From: Solea solea
Lineage: Eukaryota; Chordata; Actinopteri; Pleuronectiformes; Soleidae
Length of the DNA stretch: 64,000 bases
Assembly: GCF_958295425.1 (NCBI RefSeq)
Contig: NC_081144.1
Coordinates: 9,361,186 to 9,425,185 of the forward strand
Reading direction: 5' to 3'
The notes under the pieces are model-generated. The model had not been told where the DNA came from, ran no database searches, and saw nothing but the letters and a program-made list of their open reading frames with translations. A program made the translations under genes and the position numbers. Below, one piece after another: positions 13,344-23,871 of the stretch (position 1 is the stretch's first letter; each line of letters begins with the position of its first letter).

Positions 13344-16300
13344 CGTGACACTGTTTAAATGCCTCCTGGTGAGCAATTAACAAGTCCAACAAATGCAAAC
13401 AGGTGGTCTACCCCCTTTCTCTCAGGCATTAGCATTTAACAATACACCCAGTTGTGAAATGGCCTCTTGGTTAGGAGACGAAATAAAATGCATAAATTGA
13501 GCACTTAACACGCCTTCACAGGCTGTGAAAATACTTGGTTGCAATCAACCTTAGACTACCCCCTTTTGTTCCTGTTTGTGTTTGTGTTTGCATGGTTAAC
13601 TTAGTTTTGGATTTCTTCTGTGGGACATCATATTTTTAGGCAAAAAGTTTATAGATTATTATTATTATAGATATTGCATGTTGAGAAAACACACCCTTTT
13701 TAAATTGGGGGTTTAAATTTTGGTCACTAGCTCTACACCACATGTGCAACTGGAAAGTTGGATCTGATATTTTAGGAAGTGGTTGGGTGCAGAAACGCAA
13801 TAATTGAATGACCAGTGGCTCTTTGTCTTTATGGACATTGTTTTGGGAGATGTAAAAGGGGGCTGATTGCCCTCTGGTGGCCACTGGGCACATAGAACGA
13901 CTGGAGCAGGCCAGTAGGTGATCAAAAGAGTGATACATGACCTGATGTCATAAAATAAACGCATCACTAAAATCAAGCCTTAAATAAAAATCTGCTCTGC
14001 ATATATTCAACTGAGTCTTCTATTTAATACCAGTTTTCTTCATTATGAGTAATGTAATTATGTGATGTGCTTATTGTTGTTGTTTTTTTTTTTTTTTTTT
14101 TTTCTTTTTTTTTAAATGTACTAATTTGTTTAACTTGCACTATCTTGGTCAAATGCTGTCTGAATGTGTTAAGTATTTTATTTAAATTCTACTATCCTCT
14201 CGTTTTAGGGAATCTTCAAGATGATCAAGCTGAGGAGATTGGAAATGAAGTGAAAAGGTTCAGAATGGATGAGACCAAGGTCTGCAACAAGTGTTGTGCT
14301 GAATTCTTTGATGAAGCAGAATTTATTGAGCATGAGAAAAATTGCACTAAAAGTCAGCAAGTGGTCATCATGAAAGACGGAGATGGCAATGAAGTGCCTG
14401 AGGAATATTCACAAGGTTCCCCCGAAGGCGACGGCCTTACCAGTGACCATGATGATAGCCAGTCCAGTAGTCATTCACTATCAAATGTTAATGCAGACCA
14501 TCTGGAAAGAACAGAGGAAGAGTCGAGCATGAATGCAGATGACTCGGGTCAACTGGATTATGCAGAGATGTCTGCCAGCCCCGAGATGAATTTCCACCCA
14601 TCGCCCAAAGTGCAAGATTCAAATGTCACTCTTGAGACCATGGCAGACACTAAAGTTGCTGTCTCCCAACATCCTTCGAGTAATACATCTCTGACCTCAC
14701 AGGATGCCATTCAAACAATCCCAATGATTTTGGAACAGTTGGTCTGTCTCCAGCAACAGCAGCTACAACAAATCCAGCTCACGGAACAGATTCGAATTCA
14801 AGTGGCTATGATGACCCCACATGGTCTCCACTCATCTGTTGGGGCAGTAGTGGACCCCCTAAAAGCCCTTGGTGCACATCTCTCTCAACAGCTTTCTGCC
14901 GCAGCAGCTCTAATAGGAAAAAGAACTGGCAGTCAGAACCTTGCTATGGAGACACTAAAGCAAGGTAAACTACCTCTGCCCACTGTCATCCCCACCTCTC
15001 TACCTGGAGGACTGGGTTCAATGACTTCTAAATCAGACATTTTAAAGGGCATTCCAGATCTGGTCAACCGTTTACCAGCATTGCTGCCTCCGTCCGAGAG
15101 TAGCATGGGATTCCCTAGCACCTTCAATGGTATCCAAGCAGGGATGGAGTCCTCCAAAAAAGTGAAGCCAAAGATACTGAACATCCAACCAGAATCGAAG
15201 AATGGTGATTCAGTATACAAGCACAAATGTAAGTACTGTGGTAAGACCTTTGGTAACGACAGTGCTCTTCAGATTCACCTGCGCTCTCACACGGGAGAGA
15301 GGCCCTTTAAGTGTAATATTTGTGGAAACCGCTTCACAACAAAAGGCAACCTCAAAGTGCATTTCCAGCGGCATAAAGACAAGTATCCGACCATTGGCAT
15401 GAACCCCCACCCCGTGCCAGAGCACCTTGACAATATTCCCACTAGCAGCGGCATTCCATTTGGAATGTCTGTACCACTGGATGAATCAAACATGACTGAC
15501 ACCAAGCCCATAATAGGCCATCCTGCTCCAGGGTTCCACCCATCGGTCGTACCAGGTTTCAAGACTACCTATGACAGCTTTGCAGGGGATCCCTTCTCAC
15601 AGAGGCCCTCCCCATCAACAAGTGATGGCTCTCAGTCTGTTTCTTCCCATGTCTTTGGCCATGAGAAGGCACTGGATCCAAATCAGAAGGATGCCGAAGA
15701 CCTGCTTGGAGTGCTGCATCATATGAATGGTAATGGTCTCCCAGGAGAACAAAGCTCTGGAACAGCCAAACTTCAGCAGATGGTGGATGGGCTGGAAAAG
15801 AGGACCAGTGACCCCAATGAGTGTGTAATATGCCATAGGGTACTCAGTTGCCAGAGCTCACTCAAGATGCATTACCGTACACACACTGGCGAGAGGCCCT
15901 ACAAGTGCAAAATCTGTGGCCGTGCTTTCTCCACCAAGGGTAACCTCAAAGCTCATTATGGGGTGCACAGGGCTAACACTCCTCTAAAGATGCAGCACTC
16001 ATGTCCCATCTGCCAGAAGAAATTCACCAACGCTGTGGTTCTCCAACAACACATTCGCATGCACATGGGCGGCCAGATTCCCAACACCCCCATGCCAGAA
16101 AACCACTTTGAGGCAGCAGAAACCATTGAACCATCTTTTCCCGGGGAGAAGGCCATGGATATCGATGGCTTTGACGAAAGCATGGAGAACCATGAGACAG
16201 AGCTGAACTCTCAGCAGCCAAACGATAGCTTAGATTCCCTCCCATCTGCATCTGAGGAACAACCACAGAATCACTCTGCCCCCATTACATTTTCCAGTCT

Positions 16301-17617
16301 AGAAGTCTTGAAGAACCTCACCTCTGCCCTTGCACTGAAACGTCAGACTAGCAATGCGTCGGAGAGTGAGGGAACACCCAAAGAATCCCCATCAGCTACA
16401 AGAGAGCAGGAATATCAGAATGGTCGTAGTCCTGCTATTTCTGACTCGGCCACATCTTTTCATTCATCCTCCCCTGTAAACATCATGAGCAGCAGCAAGT
16501 CCCCCGAGTCACCTGCCGATGAATTTACTTACAGTGGGCAGATACCAGAGTCTGATGAAGGAATTCAGGAGGGCACAGAGTCAAGTGGAGCCCTTGACCT
16601 CACAGCAGCCAGCAGCATTACCCCCAAAGCCATCAAAGAAGAACCAGGCTTTCATGCATTCACAAATGGAGACTATGGTGAGTTTGTTTGACAAATGTTA
16701 GTAATGCAAGTTATAGGCTGTTGTATTAAATGCATAGATCGAATTACCTTCTTCTTGTATCAACAGTTCCCAGTAACATGTCCTTCATGAGGATACCATC
16801 AAGTCTGGCCAGTTTGGAGATGAAGATTCCTTCAGATAATCCTTTGGGCCCCAATGGTTTGTTCAGTTCCCACATGCCTCAGGGAACAGCCATGCCCTCT
16901 TCAATCTCCGCTGCACCACGTCGATCGACCAAACAGCATATGTGTAATGCTTGTGGCAAGAACTTCTCATCAGCCAGTGCCTTACAGATCCATGAGCGTA
17001 CTCATACAGGGGAGAAGCCTTTTGCCTGCAACATCTGTGGCAGGGCTTTCACCACCAAGGGGAATCTAAAAGTAAGCTTCTACTTTTACAGAGGTTTAAT
17101 ATTTTTCAATTTTAAGTGTGGAATTTTTTTTAGATTTTTTTTTTTTTATGGATTTAAGTTGACTGGTTGTCTTGTTTTTCAGGTGCACATTGGAACTCAC
17201 ATGTGGAACAACGCGTCACGTCGTGGTCAGCGCCTGTCTCTGGATAATCCAATGGCACTGATGGCAATGAGTGCCGAGGCTAAGAGGTTGCCAGAAATGA
17301 TGCAGGTACCCAAAGAACTGGGTCCTCAACCAATGAGCTTTGATCCATCTATGTGGAACCAGTATGCTGCTGCATTCACTGGTGGCCTTACCATGAAGAC
17401 TAATGAAATATCAGTCATTCAGGGTGGTGGCATCCCACTCCCTGGGAGCCCTGCCGGTGGGCCTCTTATTGGATCCACTGGAGGTCTCATGAAAATGGAT
17501 GGGTCCCACTCTGGTTTGCCTGCCACAGTGGCTGAAATTGAAAAGAACAGCTCTGATAGTGTGCCAAAATCACAGTTCCCACATTTCATGGAGGAGGGTA
17601 AAATTGCAGTAAATTAG
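11951..17617 (+). CDS. sall4: Sal-like protein 4 zinc-finger transcription factor (four coding exons)
   Basis: Joins 11951-12017, 14209-16677, 16767-17071 and 17183-17617: 3276 nt, 1091 aa, all junctions in phase with GT-AG introns. Human SALL4 is about 1053 aa. The start [12 protein letters not shown] is the conserved NuRD-recruiting peptide of SALL proteins. Fingers in order: a C2HC finger (residues 48-68), a pair (363-383, 391-411), a triple (561-581, 589-609, 621-641) and a C-terminal pair (905-925, 933-953). A Gln-rich dimerisation segment lies near 200-220. This finger set fits Sall4, since Sall1/3 carry an extra pair. The neighbours atp9a and nfatc2 support the call. The protein is a nuclear DNA-binding repressor/activator of pluripotency, germ-line and limb/fin programmes. 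IKEE (831-834) fits a SUMO site. An in-phase internal donor at 15229 predicts a short isoform. Confidence 0.97.
12198..12222 (+). repeat. (CAG)n trinucleotide repeat in sall4 intron 1
   Basis: About eight CAG units, 180 bases past exon 1. It would code poly-Gln in one frame but lies in the intron. Confidence 0.9.
13869..13883 (-). promoter_or_regulatory. CTCF-like motif in sall4 intron 1
   Basis: The reverse strand reads TGGCCACCAGAGGGC, an excellent match to the core CTCF consensus (CCASYAGRKGGC). This is a sequence match only; occupancy is unknown. Confidence 0.45.
14209..16677 (+). CDS. sall4: sall4 exon 2 (main zinc-finger exon)
   Basis: 2469 nt. The acceptor is tctcgttttag|GG and the donor is TATG|GTGAGT. 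It carries the C2HC finger, the Gln-rich segment, the first finger pair and the triple finger. Near its end are an LDLT motif and IKEE. The open frame continues upstream into poly-T intron sequence (Phe-rich), which is not part of the protein. A single very large second coding exon is the usual architecture of the SALL family. Confidence 0.96.
16767..17071 (+). CDS. sall4: sall4 exon 3
   Basis: Acceptor at 16765-16766, donor AAA|GTAAGC at 17072. Encodes the linker and most of the C-terminal finger pair, starting at C905. It ends inside the last finger after GNLK; exon 4 supplies the two zinc-binding histidines of that finger. Confidence 0.95.
17183..17617 (+). CDS. sall4: sall4 exon 4 and stop
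   Basis: Begins VHIGTHMW, which completes the last zinc finger, and ends at TAG 17615-17617. The long open frame through the 111-bp intron 3 (poly-T, Phe-rich) is an artefact. Confidence 0.95.
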   Translation: MHIGTHMWNNASRRGQRLSLDNPMALMAMSAEAKRLPEMMQVPKELGPQPMSFDPSMWNQYAAAFTGGLTMKTNEISVIQGGGIPLPGSPAGGPLIGSTGGLMKMDGSHSGLPATVAEIEKNSSDSVPKSQFPHFMEEGKIAVN

Positions 17618-18171
17618 GTTTTTTTTTTTTTGGTTTTTTTTAAGCCATCTGCCAATTTATTACCTGAACTCAGTTTTTGAATGTCCCCTTTTTGAGTAAG
17701 GTACAATCAATTTTCAGAGAAACCTTGTAGAATTCTCCTTGGATTGGTTGAATTTTCCCAGAAAGTTCATTGCAGCTCTCTCTTCTGATCTAAACGAGTC
17801 GAGTGTTATTTTAGTTGAACTTGATATAACTACTGTAGTTGTATTTTATTTTACATAAATATATATATGCGGGTATTCTGTTTTCCTGTGACTTTTGTTT
17901 GATGTCGATCCAGAAGTTTGAATGTATAACATACTTGACATACTTGAAACTGCTTTAATTCAGACGTCTGCTTGAAACCGAAGGATTGTGACTTTCATAG
18001 GATACGTTTCAGGGCGTGAAACGGTGTCCCAGTGTTCAGAATGAATGGTGTCCTTAACCATATGTGTCTAATGACTACTTTCCCTCCTGTTGTGTCATAG
18101 GTTTTATAACATTGTACATTTTTGTAGTGGTAGATGTCTTATTTTGAAGGGGCTTTTGATTGTCAATGAAA

Positions 18172-18209
18172 GAGTCATAACAGTTGTTGCATCGACACAG
18201 TTATGACTC
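18172..18209 (+). repeat. Inverted repeat / stem-loop in sall4 3' UTR
   Basis: GAGTCATAAC (18172-18181) pairs perfectly with GTTATGACTC (18200-18209) across an 18-base loop. Confidence 0.8.
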
Positions 18210-18592
18210 AAACTCTTTTGCCAAGTGCCTAATTTGAACTGTACTTGTTGTATTTCACTGCACCATTAGATTGTGAGGACTCTGGAGTGACAAAGTAATG
18301 TAGTATAGTGTAGCTTGGCATGTATTTCACATTTCGGTTTTCTAAAAGTAATTTTTTTTTTACCTCCTGTAAATCTGCCGAGTCAATTAAGATGGCTGAC
18401 CTCTAAAGGCTGTTACATGCTCAATGTTCTCATGCCTGCACTTTATTCGGGTTTAAGTTTGATTTACTTTTAAAGTTTCATGTCAGTCTCACTGCTTTGT
18501 TGTGATGGCTAAATGAGGAGAGGGCAAATCAACAATTTTGTCCCCTTTTCCTCCCTGTCAGTTTGTATTTGACACCATCAACTTGTAGCATC

Positions 18593-18605
18593 ATTTATTT
18601 ATTTA
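18593..18605 (+). promoter_or_regulatory. AU-rich element in sall4 3' UTR
   Basis: Overlapping ATTTA pentamers (ATTTATTTATTTA) contain the TTATTTATT nonamer associated with mRNA destabilisation. Confidence 0.5.
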
Positions 18606-19879
18606 TAGAACCCCAAATGCTTGAGTTTAGGGGGCGAGTTCTACCTCGCTTAGATTTTTATTATCCTCTCTGCCCCCTTACTCTCAGTGCATGTCCCTGT
18701 ATATTTTTCGATACATTCGTGATCATATGATAACTTTTTTTATTCTCAGCCTGCTGAGTTTAACAGTAATGAATGTATCACTGGACACTTTACACAACTC
18801 GAAAGGTCAGAGTACTTTGTTGGGCCCCTGTTGTACATTCCTTGTCGATATGCATTTGCCAAATTGTGCCTTTCTTCAGCAAAACCTGTCAAAACTGCTT
18901 TTCACATTGTCTCTACAATTCATCTGAGGTTTAGCCAATGCGGCCTGTTTACAATGTAAATGTTTTTGTTTTTCCAAATGTTTCCCTCACCTAAAATGTT
19001 TGCTGATTTTTGAAAAATAAAATCAGGGTGACTTTTTCCAATATTTTTTTTGTCATTACTCAGACAGACATTGCACACTACACTTACATGAGTTTCTCTC
19101 CTAGCACAGACAGTTTCTAAAGAATCCTGTTATATTACTGTCAGATGAATCTATAGTCTTGTTTTTTATACTTCTTTACTCCTTGTTTTGTTCTCATGAT
19201 CTACTAGTGGCCCTTGATACATTGTTTATTAGGAACATAATAAGCATTCACAACTTATTAAGGCTCTAATTGTGTGTTGACAATTAATCTGCTTTGCTGC
19301 CCCAAAATTAGTTACAGCTCATGTGACTCAGTATAATGGTTACATTTTTAAGACAATATTGCTCAGAGGTGTTTACTTCTGTCATGGATAAGCATACATA
19401 TTACACCTGTTTACAGTTGTTGATATATGCAATAAAGTTGGCAAAGCTATTTTGCGTGCACAGCTAAAACAGACAATGAAAATGATCTTTCGCCACAGTT
19501 TCAACATAGTATGTTGCAAACAACATGCCCTGTGTCTGTTTCAAAATAAAAGTCTAGCTTTTTAGGTTTGTTTTTTTCTACAAGACTTTATTGTGAAATA
19601 ATTGCAGCTTCTTGCGTAGAGTCCTGGCATTTAGAAAGAACATTCTTCTTCGTGTGGGATTTCAATCTCCTGTCATCTTGTTTCAAAGGGTGTAAATGAC
19701 TAAGGTAAATGTCTTGTATGCCAAAAACCTACTTGGCAGTAAAACATGTTTTATGCAGCCTACCAAGCAATGTGATAATAAAGACTTATTTATTCTTTGA
19801 GCAAATATCAATCTTCAACAGGTCAGTGACTCATGTAGGAAACGTTGACTCTGTGCAGCACTAGCTCAGCTCTGGTGCA

Positions 19880-20039
19880 GCTGTGGTGGTGTCTCTGTGC
19901 TAACGGACTACTGAACCGTCCTGAGGGAGAGTGAGTGACAGCTGGGGAAGCCTCCGCCCAGAGAGCCGCCGCCGCCGCCGCCACTGCGCGTCTATCCGGC
20001 TGCTACATCTCCCTCTCCTCGCTGCTGAAGGCTGCAGGA
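19880..20039 (+). promoter_or_regulatory. atp9a: CpG-rich promoter / 5' UTR of atp9a
   Basis: A GC-rich stretch with a CCGCCC box (about 19954) and a (GCC)n run at 19966-19982 directly precedes the atp9a start. CpG dinucleotides stay dense past exon 1 to about 20,250. No TATA box, which fits a housekeeping-type CpG-island promoter. Exact transcription start unknown. Confidence 0.6.
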
Positions 20040-21618
20040 ATGCCCGACAACATCCCTCTACAACCCGTGAGACGACCGAAAAGACACGACAGTAAAAACA
20101 GACATGGGTAAGGGCGTTACACAGCACAGGCATGTCAACAGCGGCTGTTTTTTTAATTGTGTCGGCGTTCGCTTGTGTCAGTGTAGCCGTGGAAGTGTTT
20201 ACGGGCGCGCGGCGACATTGTTTCACAAAGCGGTGGCGACGTCCAGGGTGAAATTGCAGCAGTTGGCTAGCAACAGCTAGCATAGACATACATATGCCGC
20301 TAACATAACGACGGAGGCTACATTCATTGTAGCTTTGTAGCAGCTAGCTAATGCTACAGGAGACATCCTTGTTCCGGGGTGCAGTTGGAGCAAGTGCATT
20401 ACACGCCCATGTCAATATTTGCACGGTTCTCTGGAGCGCAGTCTGAGAACAACACCGCGCTGAAACACGCAGAGCACGTTATCCTCGTTTCACATGTAAA
20501 CATAATGTTTCGGTCGGTTGGTCACGTTTTAGAGCAAAGAGGCAGGCGTGATGTTGCATTATTATTGCCTTCTCCTGGATACAGTCACCCATTGTTTCTT
20601 GTAAATTTGACACCCACGTGAAAGGACAGGCCTCAAATGATGACAGTGATGATGAAGATGAGGGCTGACATGCAGGTGTCACCCCCTTTAATAAACACAC
20701 TGTGCACAGTTAGAGGAGAAAATGTGTTAGATTGCAGTGGAATGAGTCAGTGGTTGCCCATTGTATTTATTAGGGGTGGGAATCACTCTGCGATACATGG
20801 TCCACCATACCAATAACATCACGATACAACAATTCTGTGATTATCAATATGCTGCAAGACAAGCATATAGCGATACATCATGATATCTGTCTAAGTGAAG
20901 GAAACAAAACATCAGTGAAAAGGGAAAAGTGAAGGATTTCTCTATTTATTCACAGCATAGGGAACAAAGTGCATTAAGTTTCCCTCATAATTTGAACAGC
21001 ACTGCTGCAAGGAGACATGTAGTAGTAACGCCCTGAGTAAAATTGGCAAGGACTGTTCAAATGTATTAATTGAAATATTGATATTATATGAATAATATGA
21101 GTAATCATTTTAAATATGTTATTCATATGAAAATTAGATATGAGATAATTATGTAAAAATAACATTCCTTCTGATGCTGATGAATGTTTTGTTTTGGTGG
21201 AGTGAAAGGAGTTGCCACCTTTCTTTTCGGATGAGGTTAATAGTTACTTCGTTTGGCATAATCTCAACTCTATGGCCATAGTTCCTTGAATTTTGTTTGG
21301 GATTATTGTTGCAATAAGCAAAACATTAACAAGACGGTGTGACTCAAACCTGACTTAACACCCTTGGGCTTGCATTTTAAGATGGTCTAAAATTGTTTAA
21401 AATTGACTAATATTTAACTAAATGGTGTGAATGTTTGTGAAATTATTTAATCCTTCCTGCCTTTTCCTCTCAGGTGCTGCCCGTGGTCAAGATGCTGTGG
21501 CATGGGGGACTTGCGCCCCCGTACCGTGTGGCTCGGCCACCCAGAAAAGAGGGATCAGAGGTACCCCAGGAATGTCATTAACAACCAGAAGTACAACTTT
21601 TTCACCTTCCTGCCTGCG
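20040..21618 (+). CDS. atp9a: atp9a exons 1-2 (cytosolic N terminus)
   Basis: Exon 1 (20040-20107) starts [10 protein letters not shown] and ends in phase 2 before GTAAGG. Exon 2 (21474-21618) continues with a Cys-rich CCPWSRCC stretch and RPRTVWLG, both typical of ATP9A. The alternative donor one base earlier would shift the frame and was rejected. Intron 1 is 1.4 kb and holds a repeat near 20,772. Confidence 0.93.
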
Positions 21619-23834
21619 GTAAGTGTCAGCCAAAGGTCAATTCACTACCTTCCCGCTCTTCAATTCTTCAAAACCACCCACCGTTTTGAGCCTGGCCTTG
21701 ATTCACTTGTATCTTGTTGGACACTTTTTCTGTTATTTATAATATTAGGAGTATCGTCGAGTGCCGTATTGTACACCTCATTATTTCTTGAAATGTGGGT
21801 GTTCAGGGCATTGGAATCACTTTAGACTCATTTTAATCTGCTGTGTATCAGAGGGTCTGATTGAGGCGACAACCTATTATTATTTTACTTCTGAAAATAC
21901 TCTTTGGATCACTGAGCCCGAAGCGATTACACATATTGTGAAACAAACAGCTCAAAACTGAAAAGAGAACAATGGCTCCATTATTAATTATTAACATCAA
22001 GATTTCTGAAGAGTATTTATTCAACTAATTGTTTAGAAGTAGGCACTGTATGTCTTAAATACAATTTTCATAGTGTACAATTACATGAAATTAAGAATAA
22101 TTGTGTTCACCTGCACGTTTACCACATTGCACATTTCGACCGAGGACAAACCTAACACAACTCTTCTACAACCTTGGAAGCGGAAGGTGACATATTGGGT
22201 GTTCAGTTGGCTGGAGGTTTCTACCTCATTAATATATGCAAATTAAATCAGACACACTACACCCTCTGTATTGTTTAACAGTAGAATACTGTTGTTTACT
22301 TTTGATTACAAATAGTCTCATCCCAACCTAATACATATAAGCGTGCGGCTGATGGGTGGGGATGAGAGTTGAGAACTGGTTACAATTTAGATCGGGTTCA
22401 ACCTGACAGTTGCAAGTCTCCTCAGCTCCGCAGTTGTTTTGCACGATGGTGGCACATAGCAAAACAATGTCGTCATACTCACATACTGTTGCAACTAACT
22501 TGCAGCAAGAGGAAATCATAGCAAAGGAGTAAAGAAAATGTAACACTGTAACCATATTAGATGAAGAAATATGATATGAAACGTATTTGTTGTATTATTG
22601 TAAATTAAAACATTCTCATTTCATACATGTTAGATAAGGATAGAAGGTCGGATGCCACAGCTAGTGCACAGGATCCACATATGAGGCTCAAAGCCTGTGT
22701 CTGGTTTTTCTTTTTCATGCAGAGATAACTGACCAGGAATTGTTATACTGATATACTGAATAAGCTTGGTTTGTGAATGAAATGTTTCTTTATATAATGG
22801 TATATCACAATTAATAATTTGTGGCATCATACACTTAGCAGCATATGTGTTATGTAGGTGTGTAGAGACGCTTCATGGATGTTGTGAAGGAGGACATGAG
22901 GACACTTGGTCTAACAGAGGAGGGCATGAGGGATAGGCAGAGGATTTGCTGTTGCGACCCCTGAAGGGGAGAGGCCAATTGAGGACGAAGTTTTGTAGGT
23001 TTCATAGTGTCAAATGTTTTTCAAAATGGTAAATCATTTCTTTACATTTTCCATAGAATATAGAGTAGTTAATATTTTGATGGTATGTCATGTGGTACTG
23101 CTCCATCACATTTTAAATCTTAATCCAGAAACTCAACTTGATTTTAGACAATCATTGCAATATCTGTCATGCTTAACCCAAATTGCTCAATTCTCGTTGA
23201 AATGGTATCAAGCAAACTGCCACACAGCCTTGCAGCGCCACAGTAGGATTATGATAAGCGCACGCAAGTGACAGAAGTGACAAGGTTTCTTGCACAGATA
23301 CAAAGCTGTGTGTTTTTTGACTCCATGTACTTTCCTGGCATGATTTACATATGTATTTGTTTTCCAGGCATTCGGTTGTCGTAACATCTTCATTTTGTGT
23401 ATGAAGCCAGATATTGAAAGTAGCTTGAATTTGTTTTGGAAAGCAAAAGACAAGTGCAACACCTATTTGCATTGCAAACAATTGTCATGCTTTAAATTTT
23501 TTCGTTGGTTCAAATGAAGAAGTACATATTGTAATATTTCTATTTCTGTTTGTGGTTTCTTTTTTTTTGGAAATGACAGTAACGGTGTTATCTTACACAC
23601 TGGTGGTAATGAAATGGAGTAAAGTTGTAACATGCGTGTTGTACGTAAGAATGACAATGGTTGGGAAGGTTTATTGGGCTACATTTGGTTTAAATTATCT
23701 TTCATTTGACTATGACTATGAGAGTAGATTCACCTCTTTTGTATTTCAGATTGTGTAGGGCCAGTGCAGACAATCATTTTAAGTAAATGACAGCATTTTT
23801 TATGTCAATTTGATTTATTATTATTATTGTTATT

Positions 23835-23871
<37 letters not shown>

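Larger units (their letters stand above)
12018..14208 (+). other. sall4 intron 1
   Basis: GT-AG intron of 2.2 kb. It holds a (CAG)n tract at 12198-12222, a long poly-T at 13315-13343, a second poly-T near 14081-14103 and a CTCF-like motif at 13869-13883. No further coding exon was seen. Confidence 0.9.
17618..19800 (+). other. sall4: sall4 3' UTR with alternative poly(A) signals
   Basis: AATAAA signals occur at 19016-19021, 19431-19436, 19545-19550 and 19777-19782, so the 3' UTR may be about 1.4-2.2 kb. It holds an AU-rich element (ATTTATTTATTTA, 18593-18605) and a perfect 10-bp inverted repeat (18172-18209). No coding frame is present. The last signal lies about 260 bases before the atp9a start codon. 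Confidence 0.7.

Noticed and set aside
14067..14208. Extended N terminus of the long sall4 open frame (Phe-rich start)
   Set aside because: It is poly-T intron sequence. The acceptor at 14207-14208 and exon 1 at 11951 give the conserved SALL N terminus.
17072..17182. Continuous open frame through sall4 intron 3
   Set aside because: Clear GTAAGC donor and ttgtttttcag acceptor; removing it restores the last zinc finger.
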